Assembly (NCBI RefSeq): GCF_013111185.1 | Contig: NZ_WVRE01000001.1 | Span: 124,001-188,000 of the forward strand | Source: Ruegeria sp. HKCCD7303 | GTDB taxonomy: Bacteria; Pseudomonadota; Alphaproteobacteria; Rhodobacterales; Rhodobacteraceae | Reading direction: 5' to 3' | DNA: 64,000 nt | Shown here: in pieces, positions 18,250-27,208 of the stretch | Layout of the letters: each line of letters opens with the position of its first letter | How positions within the stretch are numbered: position 1 is the first letter of the stretch | Translations under genes and position numbers: made by a program | The notes under the pieces: model-generated | What the model was told of the DNA's origin: nothing | What the model saw: only the letters and a program-made list of their open reading frames with translations | The model's database searches: none

Positions 18250-18274
18250 AGAGAGCGCCCGAGTGGCGCTCTCT
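18250..18274. repeat. Intercistronic hairpin after dctP
   Basis: A 10-base perfect stem (AGAGAGCGCC, five-base loop, GGCGCTCTCT) sits between dctP and dctQ with no T-run. Such elements commonly stabilise the binding-protein mRNA and reduce read-through, giving more binding protein than permease. Confidence 0.65.
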
Positions 18275-18293
18275 CACTTCTAGGGAGGGGCAT

Positions 18294-18836
18294 ATGAAAA
18301 CCTTTTTAGGGATACTCAACAACATAGAAAGCTACCTTTGCCGCTTTCTGCTTGCGACGTTTGTCTGCTTGTTGTTCCTACAGGTTGTCGTCCGAACAGT
18401 GTTCAATTTCTCGTTTTCCTGGGTGGAAGAACTGTCTATCTACATGTTCGTCTGGTTCGTGTTTTTCGGTGCGAGCTATGCGGCCAAGATGGGCGCCCAC
18501 AACCGGGTGACGTTTCAGTTCAAATTCCTGCCGGACCGTGCGATCAAATATATCGAAGCGTTCGCCGATCTGTTCTGGATCTGCTTCAACCTGTATTTCG
18601 TCTATCTGGCGCTGGACTTCATCTTCAACCGGATGAACAAGTTTCAGTCGTCACAGACGCTAGGGTTTCACCTTAGTTGGGTTTACATCGTTCTGCCCAT
18701 CGCGTTTGCCCTGATGACCGTTCGCATCATTCAGGTGAACTACAAAAAAATCATTCTCGGCGAAGATCTAAAAGATCCGGACAAGGTTGATCTGGACGAG
18801 GTCCGCGCTGAGCTCGGTGAAGAAGGGGGCAAGTAA
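18294..18836 (+). CDS. dctQ: TRAP transporter small permease (DctQ family)
   Basis: A 180-residue membrane protein with four predicted helices: about 17-37 (FLLATFVCLLFLQVVV), 48-65 (SIYMFVWFVFFGASYA), 90-112 and 128-148. The SFSWVEELSIYMFVW motif is the classic DctQ signature. Its C-terminal tail is charged and cytoplasmic. TAGGGAGGGG precedes the ATG. The stop overlaps the dctM start by one base (TAATG), so the two permease subunits are co-translated. Confidence 0.9.
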   Translation: MKTFLGILNNIESYLCRFLLATFVCLLFLQVVVRTVFNFSFSWVEELSIYMFVWFVFFGASYAAKMGAHNRVTFQFKFLPDRAIKYIEAFADLFWICFNLYFVYLALDFIFNRMNKFQSSQTLGFHLSWVYIVLPIAFALMTVRIIQVNYKKIILGEDLKDPDKVDLDEVRAELGEEGGK

Positions 18837-20176
18837 TGGGCACCGAAATCATCTATATCCTGTTCGGCGGGTTTCTTCTGCTGCTGTTCATCGGCGCGCC
18901 GATTACAGTTGCGTTGGGCGTTTCTACGCTGGTTACCTTCCTTGTACTGGATGAAAACCCAATCAAGTTCGTGCAGATTGCCTTTACTTCGGTGGGCTCA
19001 TTTCCGCTGATGGCGCTACCCGCGTTCATTCTGGCTGGTGCATTGATGGAGGCGTCGGGCCTGTCCCGCAGGCTGATCAACGTAGCCGAAAGTTTTGCTG
19101 GCCCGTTCACTGGTGGCATGTCTGCCGCAGCGGTCTTTGCCTGTCTGTTCTTCGGTGCAATCTCGGGCTCAGGTCCTGCGACAACAGCGGCGGTGGGCAT
19201 GCTGATGATCCCTGCGATGATCCAGCGTAACTACAGCCGAGACTATGCGTCGGCTATCACGGCCTCATCCGGTGGTTTGGGCATCGTGATCCCGCCATCG
19301 ATTCCGCTGATCATCTTCGGCATCGCGGCCCTCGGCATGCCGCCCCCACCCGAGGCGGTGGCTGAACATGGCACTTTCCAAACCGTGTCGATCCCGAAAC
19401 TGTTTATCGCGGGCTTTCTCCCGGCTTTCCTGATTGCCGGTAGCCTACTGATCATGAACTATATTTTGGCCCGAAAGCACGGCTACAAAGGTACCACGGA
19501 AGGTTGGTCTGCCCGCCATATCTGGTGCGAATTGTATCGGGGTTTCTGGGCGCTTATGGCTCCGCTGGTCATTCTGGGCGGCATCTATTCGGGTTTCTTC
19601 ACTCCGACTGAAGCTGCGATCGTAGCCATCTTCTATACGCTGATCGTGGGTGCGTTCATTTATCGTGAACTGACCTGGGAAAAGCTTTTCACCTCGCTGG
19701 AGACGACAACCTGGCTGACCGGCCGCGTGCTGCTGATCATGTTCACGGCGACGGTGTTTGGCCGCTTGCTGGTTGAAAATCAGATCCCTGCCATCATTGC
19801 AGACGGGATGCTGTCGATCACCGACAACATCTACATCATCTGGACGTTGGTGATCCTGTTTCTGCTGTTCGTCGGCATGTTCATGGAGACATTGGCAACC
19901 ATTCTGATCCTGGTTCCGGTGATGCTACCAGTGGCCTACAGTATGGGGATCGATCCGATTCACTTTGGTGTAGTCATGGTCTGTACGCTGGGCATCGGTT
20001 TCCAGACGCCGCCTTTGGGTGAGAACCTGTTTATCGCGTCAGGTATTTCCAATATCTCGATCGAACGCATTTCAGTGGCGGCTCTACCGTTTGCCTTCAT
20101 CAACACTGTGGCGATCTTCATCATCGCGTTTGTGCCTGAAATAGCGTTGTGGCTCCCAAGGTTCTTTGGGTACTGA
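18836..20176 (+). CDS. dctM: TRAP transporter large permease (DctM family)
   Basis: A 446-residue integral membrane protein with about 12 hydrophobic segments. It carries DctM hallmarks: FLLLLFIGAPITVALG, GAISGSGPATTAAVG, SSGGLGIVIPPSIPLIIFG and GGIYSGFFTPTEAA. It forms the ion-coupled channel with DctQ and takes substrate from DctP. Length is close to family average (about 430). Confidence 0.92.
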   Translation: MGTEIIYILFGGFLLLLFIGAPITVALGVSTLVTFLVLDENPIKFVQIAFTSVGSFPLMALPAFILAGALMEASGLSRRLINVAESFAGPFTGGMSAAAVFACLFFGAISGSGPATTAAVGMLMIPAMIQRNYSRDYASAITASSGGLGIVIPPSIPLIIFGIAALGMPPPPEAVAEHGTFQTVSIPKLFIAGFLPAFLIAGSLLIMNYILARKHGYKGTTEGWSARHIWCELYRGFWALMAPLVILGGIYSGFFTPTEAAIVAIFYTLIVGAFIYRELTWEKLFTSLETTTWLTGRVLLIMFTATVFGRLLVENQIPAIIADGMLSITDNIYIIWTLVILFLLFVGMFMETLATILILVPVMLPVAYSMGIDPIHFGVVMVCTLGIGFQTPPLGENLFIASGISNISIERISVAALPFAFINTVAIFIIAFVPEIALWLPRFFGY

Positions 20177-20200
20177 TCCGCGAAACGGAGGAAGAAGACA

Positions 20201-20689
20201 ATGTTACCCAAAATACAGAACATTCTGGTTGCGACGGACCTTTCGGAAAACGCAGACAACGCGCTTCGGCACGCATTGAGCATTGCAATAGCACATGGGG
20301 CCAAAGCCCATGTGCTGCATGTTACCGAACCGTTGTCGCAGGATGCCATCGTCACCATGAGGATGTTCATCCAGGACGATAAGTCCCGCAAGCAGGCCAT
20401 CAAGGACCGGCATGCAGCGGTTAAATCGCTGCTCACGGACAATCAGCATGATTTCCTGAAGTCTCTGACCCCTGAAGATCAAGAGAACTACTCTGCCGTG
20501 ACTTCAGTGGAATTGATCGATGGGCATCCTGCGGAATCGATTCTGAAACGCGCCAGAGACCTGAATTGCGACTTGGTCGTGATGGGGTCGCACGAGCATG
20601 GCACGTCACATACATTCCTAGGCACTGTTGTGAAAAGGGTGTTGCGCAGATCCACTATTCCAGTCCTTGTGGTGCCGAGCCAACTATAG
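20201..20689 (+). CDS. Universal stress protein (UspA family), TRAP-associated
   Basis: A 162-residue UspA protein. It starts ILVATDLSENADNALRHAL and ends with the nucleotide-binding loop GSHEHGTSHTFLGTVVKRVLRRS, then PVLVV, matching the G-x2-G-x9-G-S/T pattern of ATP-binding members. It lies 24 bases after dctM with GGAGGAAG upstream. TeaD, the ATP-binding UspA next to the ectoine TRAP system, is the precedent for a stress protein tuning a TRAP transporter, so a regulatory role on transport is likely. Confidence 0.88.
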   Translation: MLPKIQNILVATDLSENADNALRHALSIAIAHGAKAHVLHVTEPLSQDAIVTMRMFIQDDKSRKQAIKDRHAAVKSLLTDNQHDFLKSLTPEDQENYSAVTSVELIDGHPAESILKRARDLNCDLVVMGSHEHGTSHTFLGTVVKRVLRRSTIPVLVVPSQL

Positions 20690-21153
20690 GGTGTTCTCCC
20701 CCGGTGGCACTTCGTTGAACGGGTCGTCCGTATGGTCTTACGTTAGGCCATTTCAGGATGATTCGAGACGAGGTGCCACACTTTTTCAATGCTTCACAAT
20801 GCGAGAAGTTTGGGGAAGTCCGGTGATCCGTGAGGAACCGGTAGAAACACATTGAAGCAATGCTTCAGGGGCGGAGCGTGACGGCAGAGACTGACCGTGA
20901 CAAGGCGGTCAGCCCCAATATTATCACTTACTACTTAAGTCCGTGTGACATCACTGCTGTTTGACTCGACCCTTAGACATGTACGGTGTTTTGATAGGTG
21001 TCTGATGTGACGAATGGATCTTGTGCTTTCGGCGTCAGGTTTCTCAATTTTGTCGTGCCGCGCAAGCTAGGCTTGCTTTGCTGTGGCGTTCCTTAAAAAA
21101 ACGGCTGTTGGGCATTCAATCGAACTGAAGGCAAGGGCAGTCACATCCCAAAG
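20690..21153. other. No gene seen between converging units
   Basis: 464 bases between the end of the TRAP operon and the 3' end of the leftward acyl-CoA ligase gene. Short frames on both strands have no recognisable content, and I found no clean stem followed by a T-run. Confidence 0.4.
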
Positions 21154-22650
21154 TCATGCCTCCTCGTCAACGATTTCGAGGATTCGGTTTCTCTGGATTT
21201 TCCCAGATGGCCCCTTTGGAAGGTCAGACAAGATGTGAACTGCGTCGGGTGACTTGAATCGGCCCAATCGGACTTCGCATAGTTGTAACAAACCCAGCGG
21301 TGTTAGCTGAGAACCTTCGCGAATTTTCACGGCTGCCTCGACAGTTTCCCCGTAGCTGTCACAGGGTCGGGCAAACGCTGCGGCCTCGACGACATCGGGA
21401 TGAGAATAGAGCGCTTCGTCTATCTCACGCGGCGCAATATTTTCACCACCTTTGATGATCAGTTCTTTCAGTCGACCAGTGACAAAAACATATCCGTCGT
21501 CATCCATCCGTGCGAGATCACCTGTTCTTAACCATCCGTCAGAACTGAACGTGCCTGCGGTTGCGTCGCAGTCGTTGAGGTATTCCAGCATCACATTTGG
21601 CCCGCGAATGACCAGTTCGCCCTCTATCCCACGCGGAACGGGCTGCATGTTCGCATCAAAAATGGCGGCCTCGTTTCCATAGGGGATACCTGGTGAACCA
21701 ATCTTACGCACACCGGGTGGCAAGGGGTTGGACAAAATTTGAGCAGCGGTTTCAGTCAATCCCATCGTTTCCACAATCGCGATTTCGAAACGGTCTTCAA
21801 AGGCCCGCTGTACATCTGGTGCCAAAGCCGAAGATGCGGAACGACCAAAACGCACGCGCTGACGAGTGCACGCATCCGGCTTAGTGTCTGAGTGCAACAA
21901 GTGAGAAATGATGGTAGGTACAACTGAAAACCAGGTCGCTTGAGACTTGCTCAGACTGTCCCAGAACCGACTGGCCGAAAACCGTTCGGACATGGCCAAC
22001 GAACCACCTGAAACAAGCGTTCCCATGACGGTCACACAGAGCCCGTTGATATGGTAGATCGGCAATACGCAAAATCCGCGATCGACCTCGGACAACTCAT
22101 GAGCGACCGCCGTCGTCCAGCCGCCTGCCAGTAGGCTGGAATGTGTGTGAACTACACCTTTGGGGCGCCCGGTGGTTCCTGACGTGTACATTAACAGCGC
22201 ATGGCTGTCGGGCGAAACGCTGTGAAGCTCGACTTTGGGATCGGCGGCATCTGTAACCTGCAACCGGGTAATTCTGTTGGGATCGGCTGTTCGTTCGAAC
22301 AATTCCGTTTGGCTGGAGTGCACAAAGCCATAGCGTGAGCCACTGTGCTCCAGTGCATAAGCGATGGCGCTGTCACCGGCGACAAGGTTAATCATCGTTG
22401 CGCGGAATCCTCCGTAGAGAACACCGAACAAGACCTCAAGCGCTTCGCGGCAATTGGGATAGAGGATCGCAATGCTCTCGCCTTTTGCCACACCCATTCC
22501 CGTTAGCATGACAGCAATACGTTGGGCCGTTTCGCGCAGTTCACTCCAGCTAAGATCAGGTGCCCCGTCCGGGAAAACAAAACCAGTTCCCCCCTGGCTT
22601 GCTCTTAGGTCCAACCAATCACGGACGGTTCCCTTGGGTGGTTCCATCAT
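21154..22650 (-). CDS. AMP-forming acyl-CoA ligase (SauT-like)
   Basis: A 498-residue adenylate-forming enzyme. Core motifs are the P-loop A3 MYTSGTTGRPKGVVHTH, the A5 region ETMGLTETAAQ, A7 GWLRTGDLARMDDDGYVFVTGR, and the A10 lysine PKGPSGKIQRNRIL. It makes an acyl-CoA from a free acid, ATP and CoA. It overlaps the acylating aldehyde dehydrogenase gene by four bases. A ligase joined to an acylating dehydrogenase is the SauT/SauS arrangement of sulfoacetate degradation (sulfoacetate to sulfoacetyl-CoA to sulfoacetaldehyde). The adjacent TctABC importer would bring in the acid. Other short acids remain possible. Confidence 0.8.
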   Translation of the reverse strand: MMEPPKGTVRDWLDLRASQGGTGFVFPDGAPDLSWSELRETAQRIAVMLTGMGVAKGESIAILYPNCREALEVLFGVLYGGFRATMINLVAGDSAIAYALEHSGSRYGFVHSSQTELFERTADPNRITRLQVTDAADPKVELHSVSPDSHALLMYTSGTTGRPKGVVHTHSSLLAGGWTTAVAHELSEVDRGFCVLPIYHINGLCVTVMGTLVSGGSLAMSERFSASRFWDSLSKSQATWFSVVPTIISHLLHSDTKPDACTRQRVRFGRSASSALAPDVQRAFEDRFEIAIVETMGLTETAAQILSNPLPPGVRKIGSPGIPYGNEAAIFDANMQPVPRGIEGELVIRGPNVMLEYLNDCDATAGTFSSDGWLRTGDLARMDDDGYVFVTGRLKELIIKGGENIAPREIDEALYSHPDVVEAAAFARPCDSYGETVEAAVKIREGSQLTPLGLLQLCEVRLGRFKSPDAVHILSDLPKGPSGKIQRNRILEIVDEEA

Positions 22651-24068
22651 TGGCCGACCTCCGACCAGTAGTCGCTGAAAATTTCCTCTAGTCCGGGCTC
22701 AAGCGGGGGTGTTTCTCGTACGATCTTAGTGGTCTGGACGAAATGTCTCCAGTGCAGGTTGGTGTCGATGGCATTGCCGCCCCAGCTGCCGCAACCCATT
22801 GAGAGTGAAAACGGCAAGCCATTTGAAAAACTGCCTCCAGTTGCGAAGGTATGCGCCTGATTCACAATGACCCGACAGGTGGGCAAGTCACGTCCCAATC
22901 CAACGGCGCGTATGTCGTGCTTGGTGTGAATGCCGACGGAATGCCCGGCCCCCTGATGTTCTAGAATACGTGTGGCAATAACCTTGGCCTCTTCAAAATC
23001 AGCCGCGCGGTACAGCGCCAAAACTCGGCTGAGTTTTTCGCCGGACAATGGATGATCGGGTCCTATGCCATCGGTTTCTACAGCCAAAAACTTGGTCCCT
23101 TCGGGCACTTTTCCTGCCATTCCCAAAGCTTCGAGCATTTTATCCGCATCTTGCGCTATGGCTGAACGGTTGAGATGACCATCGGGCCAAAGCCGGGCGA
23201 TGATGCCACTTGCTTCGGAATGAGGCACTAAGGCACCGCCTTCAGCGGCCATTGCGGCCACGAACGCGTCATAGATCGCATCCACCACGACCAGAGCATT
23301 TTCAGATGAGCAGGACGTCGCGTTGTCGAAACATTTCGAGGCCGTGATCTTGGCTGCAGCTGCTTGCAAGTCTGCACTTTCATCCACAATCACAGTCACA
23401 TTGCCAGCACCAACTGCGACAGCTGGCGTGCCACAGGACTGCGCGCGATGAACGTTGTTTTGACTACCGGTGCATATCACCCGATCAACAGATTCCATCA
23501 GTCGCTGGGTTTTGGCCTTTGAACCCGGAGCAGGAATCATTTGAACCAAGTTACGATCCAAGCCCAGCTTGTCGAATTCAGCGTGGATGTAACCAATCAG
23601 CATCTCGCAAGACGCCACGCCTTTAGGCGATGGCGCCACCACGATGGAGTTGCCGCCTTTAAGTGCGTTTATGATGTTGTTGGCGGGCGTCGCAGCAGGG
23701 TTGGTCGACGGCACGACTGCGCCTATTACGCCGATGGGACGAGCGATTTCGGTCATACCGGTCGCCGGATCGTCATTGATGACACCGTAGGTTTTCACCT
23801 TGGCTATATCTCGTAGCAGGCCCAATGTCTTGCGGTGGTTTTTTGTGATCTTGTCGGGCACATTGCCCAGACCGGTTGTTTCCACCGCGATCTCAGCAAG
23901 CGCCCGATTGCGGGTAGGTTCCATAATTGCCCAACCAGCCGCCAACGCTGCTTTGTCATAAAGAGCCTGACAGCCTTTTTTTTCGTAAACTGCCTGAGCC
24001 GTTCGTGCGCGCGTCACGATACGATCCACTTCAGCGATTTCTGGGTAAATCCCGTCCCGAGCGTTCAT
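22647..24068 (-). CDS. CoA-acylating aldehyde dehydrogenase (sulfoacetaldehyde dehydrogenase SauS-like)
   Basis: A 473-residue enzyme of the EutE/AdhE/SauS type. The catalytic Cys is about residue 253 in CFDNATSCSSENALVV, a form typical of acylating dehydrogenases. Nucleotide-binding segments are VVPSTNPAATPANN and VAVGAGNVTVIVD, and the C-terminus has ATGGSFSNGLPFSLSMGCGSWGGN. SauS reduces sulfoacetyl-CoA to sulfoacetaldehyde; propanal- and acetaldehyde-type relatives are alternatives. The start is the ATG at 24068 with GAGGA upstream; a TTG at 24080 is the longer choice. It is co-transcribed with the ligase and follows the tctC gene. No sulfoacetaldehyde acetyltransferase (Xsc) is in the window, so that step would have to be elsewhere. 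Confidence 0.72.
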   Translation of the reverse strand: MNARDGIYPEIAEVDRIVTRARTAQAVYEKKGCQALYDKAALAAGWAIMEPTRNRALAEIAVETTGLGNVPDKITKNHRKTLGLLRDIAKVKTYGVINDDPATGMTEIARPIGVIGAVVPSTNPAATPANNIINALKGGNSIVVAPSPKGVASCEMLIGYIHAEFDKLGLDRNLVQMIPAPGSKAKTQRLMESVDRVICTGSQNNVHRAQSCGTPAVAVGAGNVTVIVDESADLQAAAAKITASKCFDNATSCSSENALVVVDAIYDAFVAAMAAEGGALVPHSEASGIIARLWPDGHLNRSAIAQDADKMLEALGMAGKVPEGTKFLAVETDGIGPDHPLSGEKLSRVLALYRAADFEEAKVIATRILEHQGAGHSVGIHTKHDIRAVGLGRDLPTCRVIVNQAHTFATGGSFSNGLPFSLSMGCGSWGGNAIDTNLHWRHFVQTTKIVRETPPLEPGLEEIFSDYWSEVGQ

Positions 24069-24127
24069 CTTGGTCCTCAATTGTTTATTCGGGGCGGACC
24101 GGTTCCGCCCCGCAAATGTTGTTCAGA

Positions 24128-25087
24128 TCACAGACCAGCCAGCAATTCGTTCAGAGTTTGCTGGCGTTGCGCCCACATCTCTTTCACTTCATCGCGCGTC
24201 ATGATGTGCATCGGTGATCCACCGGCTTTCATCTTTTTGGTCACACGGTCGTTGGCGAACATTTCTGGGACCGTTGCTGCAAGTTTGTCGATGACGTCTT
24301 GCGGTGTCCCCTTGGGCACCATCACACCCCGGAAGTTGACCGATGAATTGTCGACGTCCAGCCCTTGCTCCATCATTGTCGGAATGTCCGGCAGGAATGA
24401 ACTGCGTTCAAGATCAGCGACACCAAGGATTTTGACGTTGCCCGCCTCTTGTGCCCTGAACGCATCCGACAGGTTGTTGATGCCTCCCATGACTTCACCT
24501 GCAATCACTGCTTTCATGGCTGCGGCCCCGCCGCCTTTGGTTGGGATGTAGGCCATCTTGGTTCCCGCAGCCTTATCAATCTGCAAGGCTGCGATGTGGT
24601 GGCCCACGAAAAGGCCTGCACCGGAAACAGTCAACTTGCCAGGGTTTTCCTTGGCATAGGCGACGACATCTTCCATCGAATTGAATTGACTGTCTGCCCC
24701 AACCACAAACACTGCCGGGTCGGCACCCCAGTTTGCGATGGGTTCGAAGCTGTCGGTTGAGTACTCAACACCGCCCTTGATCGACTGTGCGATAAAATGT
24801 GGTACGTTATAGGCCGCCAACGTATAGCCATCAGCCTCAGCTTGCGTCGCAAACCAGTTCCAGCCCACGCGTCCACCTGCGCCGGGCTTGTTGATGATGG
24901 CGATGGGCATCCCCAACGCGTCCTCGTTTCCGGACGTCATTGTGACAATCCGCGCCTGAAAATCTGTAGCGCCACCTGCGCCATAGCTAACCATCATCAT
25001 GATCGGTCGCTCGGGGAATTCCTCGGCCACCACCGGGCCCGTCAGGCTCATAAGAGCCAAGGCTATCCCTGCAATCATTCGTTTCAT
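24128..25087 (-). CDS. tctC: TTT transporter substrate-binding protein (TctC/Bug family)
   Basis: A 319-residue periplasmic protein with a signal peptide (MKRMIAGIALALMSLTGPVVAEE, cleavage after VVA). The Bug core includes FPERPIMMMVSYGAGGATD, INKPGAGGRVGWNW and GGGAAAMKAVIAGEV. Bug proteins bind small carboxylates through two ordered waters. The start is the second ATG (25087), eight bases after AGGAGG; the first (25093) is too close to the ribosome site. Its place between permease and sulfoacetate-type genes suggests the ligand is the acid used by the ligase at 21154. TTT systems for sulfonates are known from sulfolactate users. Confidence 0.88.
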   Translation of the reverse strand: MKRMIAGIALALMSLTGPVVAEEFPERPIMMMVSYGAGGATDFQARIVTMTSGNEDALGMPIAIINKPGAGGRVGWNWFATQAEADGYTLAAYNVPHFIAQSIKGGVEYSTDSFEPIANWGADPAVFVVGADSQFNSMEDVVAYAKENPGKLTVSGAGLFVGHHIAALQIDKAAGTKMAYIPTKGGGAAAMKAVIAGEVMGGINNLSDAFRAQEAGNVKILGVADLERSSFLPDIPTMMEQGLDVDNSSVNFRGVMVPKGTPQDVIDKLAATVPEMFANDRVTKKMKAGGSPMHIMTRDEVKEMWAQRQQTLNELLAGL

Positions 25088-25131
25088 TTGCATTTCCTCC
25101 TTGTTTTAGTCCACCCGCATCTCTCGTGCGG

Positions 25132-25587
25132 TCAGAACAGAATTTCCCTTGGTGTGTAGACGTTCAGAAGCATGGCAAAGAGGCCGTACATCACGGTCAC
25201 AAAGATCGCTGTGATGACGCCGCGTTTGACCCAGGTTTTGGCTTCGGAATGTGAGGCTGGATCGTAGATCGACAGTAGAGCAAAAAACGTGATTGCGGTC
25301 GCTGTGTAAAAGCCCAATGACTTGGCCGCCCAAAAGACGTAGATCAGCGTCACGATCAGCCCCGGCATCATGTTAATAAACATCGTCCGTGTCATGCCGT
25401 TTCCGACCTTGGACAGTCCCATGACTGCCTTACCAAAAGTCCAGCCAGCCAGAACCACAAAGACCGATGCGATAAGACGTGGAAACAAGAACGCTTCGGC
25501 GGGTTGCTGTGTATAGCTGACCCAGGTCACCCAAAGACCTACTGCAAAGACCACACCAGACCCAATTATATGCTGCGAACGGTTCAT
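25132..25587 (-). CDS. tctB: TTT transporter small permease (TctB family)
   Basis: A 151-residue membrane protein with four hydrophobic segments, as in TctB: IIGSGVVFAVGLWVTWVSY near the start, then FPRLIASVFVVLAGWTF, and two in the C-terminal half. The ATG at 25587 has GAGGAGG seven bases upstream and overlaps the tctA stop by four bases (ATGA). A longer upstream frame reads into tctA and was not used. Confidence 0.86.
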   Translation of the reverse strand: MNRSQHIIGSGVVFAVGLWVTWVSYTQQPAEAFLFPRLIASVFVVLAGWTFGKAVMGLSKVGNGMTRTMFINMMPGLIVTLIYVFWAAKSLGFYTATAITFFALLSIYDPASHSEAKTWVKRGVITAIFVTVMYGLFAMLLNVYTPREILF

Positions 25588-27095
25588 GCCTGCGCCTCCT
25601 CTTTGGTGGTGTAGCGACGATGGAGCAGTTCCATCCAAACCGAGTAAGCTACTGAAGCCAGCACCACCGCGATCAGCAGCAGGTTCAATCCACCGGTCAG
25701 GAAATACGAAGCTTTGCCCACCGTCGCGTCGGCGATCATCCCGCCTTGAATGAAGTTGGCCTCGGCGATGGGTCCCAGGATCAGACCCAGAACAAGAGGA
25801 GCGGCAGAAAAGCCAAAACGTTCCAAGAAAAACATGCTAATGCCAAGACAGGCCATGACATAGACATCACCCATTGAGCCCTGAACCGAATAGGCGCCGA
25901 AGACCGATAGCGCCAGAACGATGGCCGCCATGACCGATTGCGGTACCTGCGCGACACGTGCGGCCAGACCGGCAACATAGAGACCAAAAATGCACATTAG
26001 GACTTGTCCGATCAGCATCGAGTTGATGAAAGTCCACGCTACGTCCGGGTGATTGTCGAACAGGTCCGAGCCTGGAAAAATCCCGTGGATCAGCAACCCA
26101 CCCAGCAAAACCGCAGCGGTTGGACTGCCCGGGATCGACAAGGTCAGCAGCGGCACCAGAGACGGGCCGACCATCGCGTTATTGGCGGATTCCGCAGCGA
26201 TCACACCCTCGGAATGCCCTGTGCCAAACTTGTCTTTTTCAGCTGAAAACTTCTTTGTTTGATCATAGGCGACCAACCCAGCGATTTGTCCGCCAACACC
26301 GGGTATCAGGCCGATGATCGAACCGGTCAATGTGCCGATGCCAAGTGCACGGGTTCGGCTGGTCAGTTCTCGAATCGCGGCCAGGATCGAATGGCGCTGA
26401 ACCTCGATGACTTCGGCACCCTTGTTGTGGCGACCCTTCGCAAACATCGTCAATACCTGAGGGATCGCAAACAGGCCAATCAGCGCGGCAATGATATTGA
26501 TGCCTCCGCCCAAAGCGGGGTGAAAGATAAAGCGCTGTGCTCCCATGATGTCGTCAAATCCAATGGTAGCCAGCCACAACCCGATACAGCCTGACAGCAA
26601 ACCTTTGACCACCGAGGGGGAATCCAACGTCCCGATCACTGTCACACCCAAAATGGCCAGCCAGAACAGGTGCGAGGGGCCGAAGGCCAAGGCCCATTTT
26701 GCTAGAACCGGGGTCAAGAAGATCAACAGCAGAACACCAAAGACGCCGCCCACGGCCGAGGCGAGGAATGACAGCTGCAATGCCCGTGCTCCCTGACCTT
26801 GCTTGGCCATGGTGTGCCCGTCCAAAGTTGTCGCAATATTGGCTGGTGCACCAGGGATCTTGAGCAAAATTGCACTGACCGCACCACCTGCTACAGTTGA
26901 GGTGTAGGCAGCACCCAGGAGGATCAACCCCTGCGCCGCTTCAAGTTGGAAGGTGAACGGAATCAGCAATGCGACCGCCATTGTGGGTGACAAGCCGGGC
27001 GTCGCGCCCAGGATCAGCCCTCCGATCGTGCCGCCCAAAAGCAGCAAAAACGACAGCGGCGTGAACACTTCTCCGAAATAATATATGAACTCCAT
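25584..27095 (-). CDS. tctA: TTT transporter large permease (TctA family)
   Basis: A 503-residue membrane protein with about 11-12 helices. Family marks are GGTIGGLILGATPGLSPTMA near the start and the second copy GSIIGLIPGVGGQIAG near the middle, plus LSIPGSPTAAVLLGGL. It forms the channel with TctB and is first in a leftward operon tctA-tctB-tctC-sauS-sauT. The promoter lies in the 113 bases shared with the divergent LacI-family gene. Confidence 0.92.
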   Translation of the reverse strand: MEFIYYFGEVFTPLSFLLLLGGTIGGLILGATPGLSPTMAVALLIPFTFQLEAAQGLILLGAAYTSTVAGGAVSAILLKIPGAPANIATTLDGHTMAKQGQGARALQLSFLASAVGGVFGVLLLIFLTPVLAKWALAFGPSHLFWLAILGVTVIGTLDSPSVVKGLLSGCIGLWLATIGFDDIMGAQRFIFHPALGGGINIIAALIGLFAIPQVLTMFAKGRHNKGAEVIEVQRHSILAAIRELTSRTRALGIGTLTGSIIGLIPGVGGQIAGLVAYDQTKKFSAEKDKFGTGHSEGVIAAESANNAMVGPSLVPLLTLSIPGSPTAAVLLGGLLIHGIFPGSDLFDNHPDVAWTFINSMLIGQVLMCIFGLYVAGLAARVAQVPQSVMAAIVLALSVFGAYSVQGSMGDVYVMACLGISMFFLERFGFSAAPLVLGLILGPIAEANFIQGGMIADATVGKASYFLTGGLNLLLIAVVLASVAYSVWMELLHRRYTTKEEAQA

Positions 27096-27155
27096 TCAGG
27101 GCCTCCCAACCCGTTGGGCCAAACTTTACCTTTTGTTGACAAATCAGGTTAGGCG

Positions 27156-27183
27156 ATGAAAATAGTATTGCAAATGTTTTCAT
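27156..27183. promoter_or_regulatory. Inverted repeat in the tctA/LacI divergent promoter
   Basis: ATGAAAA at 27156-27162 and its exact reverse complement TTTTCAT at 27177-27183 flank a 14-base A/T-rich spacer, with a TTGACA-like element at 27136-27141. It is the best candidate operator for the LacI-family regulator starting at 27209. LacI operators are usually more compact, so confidence is modest. Confidence 0.4.
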
Positions 27184-27208
27184 AAATTCGACCAATCGGA
27201 AGAAGATA

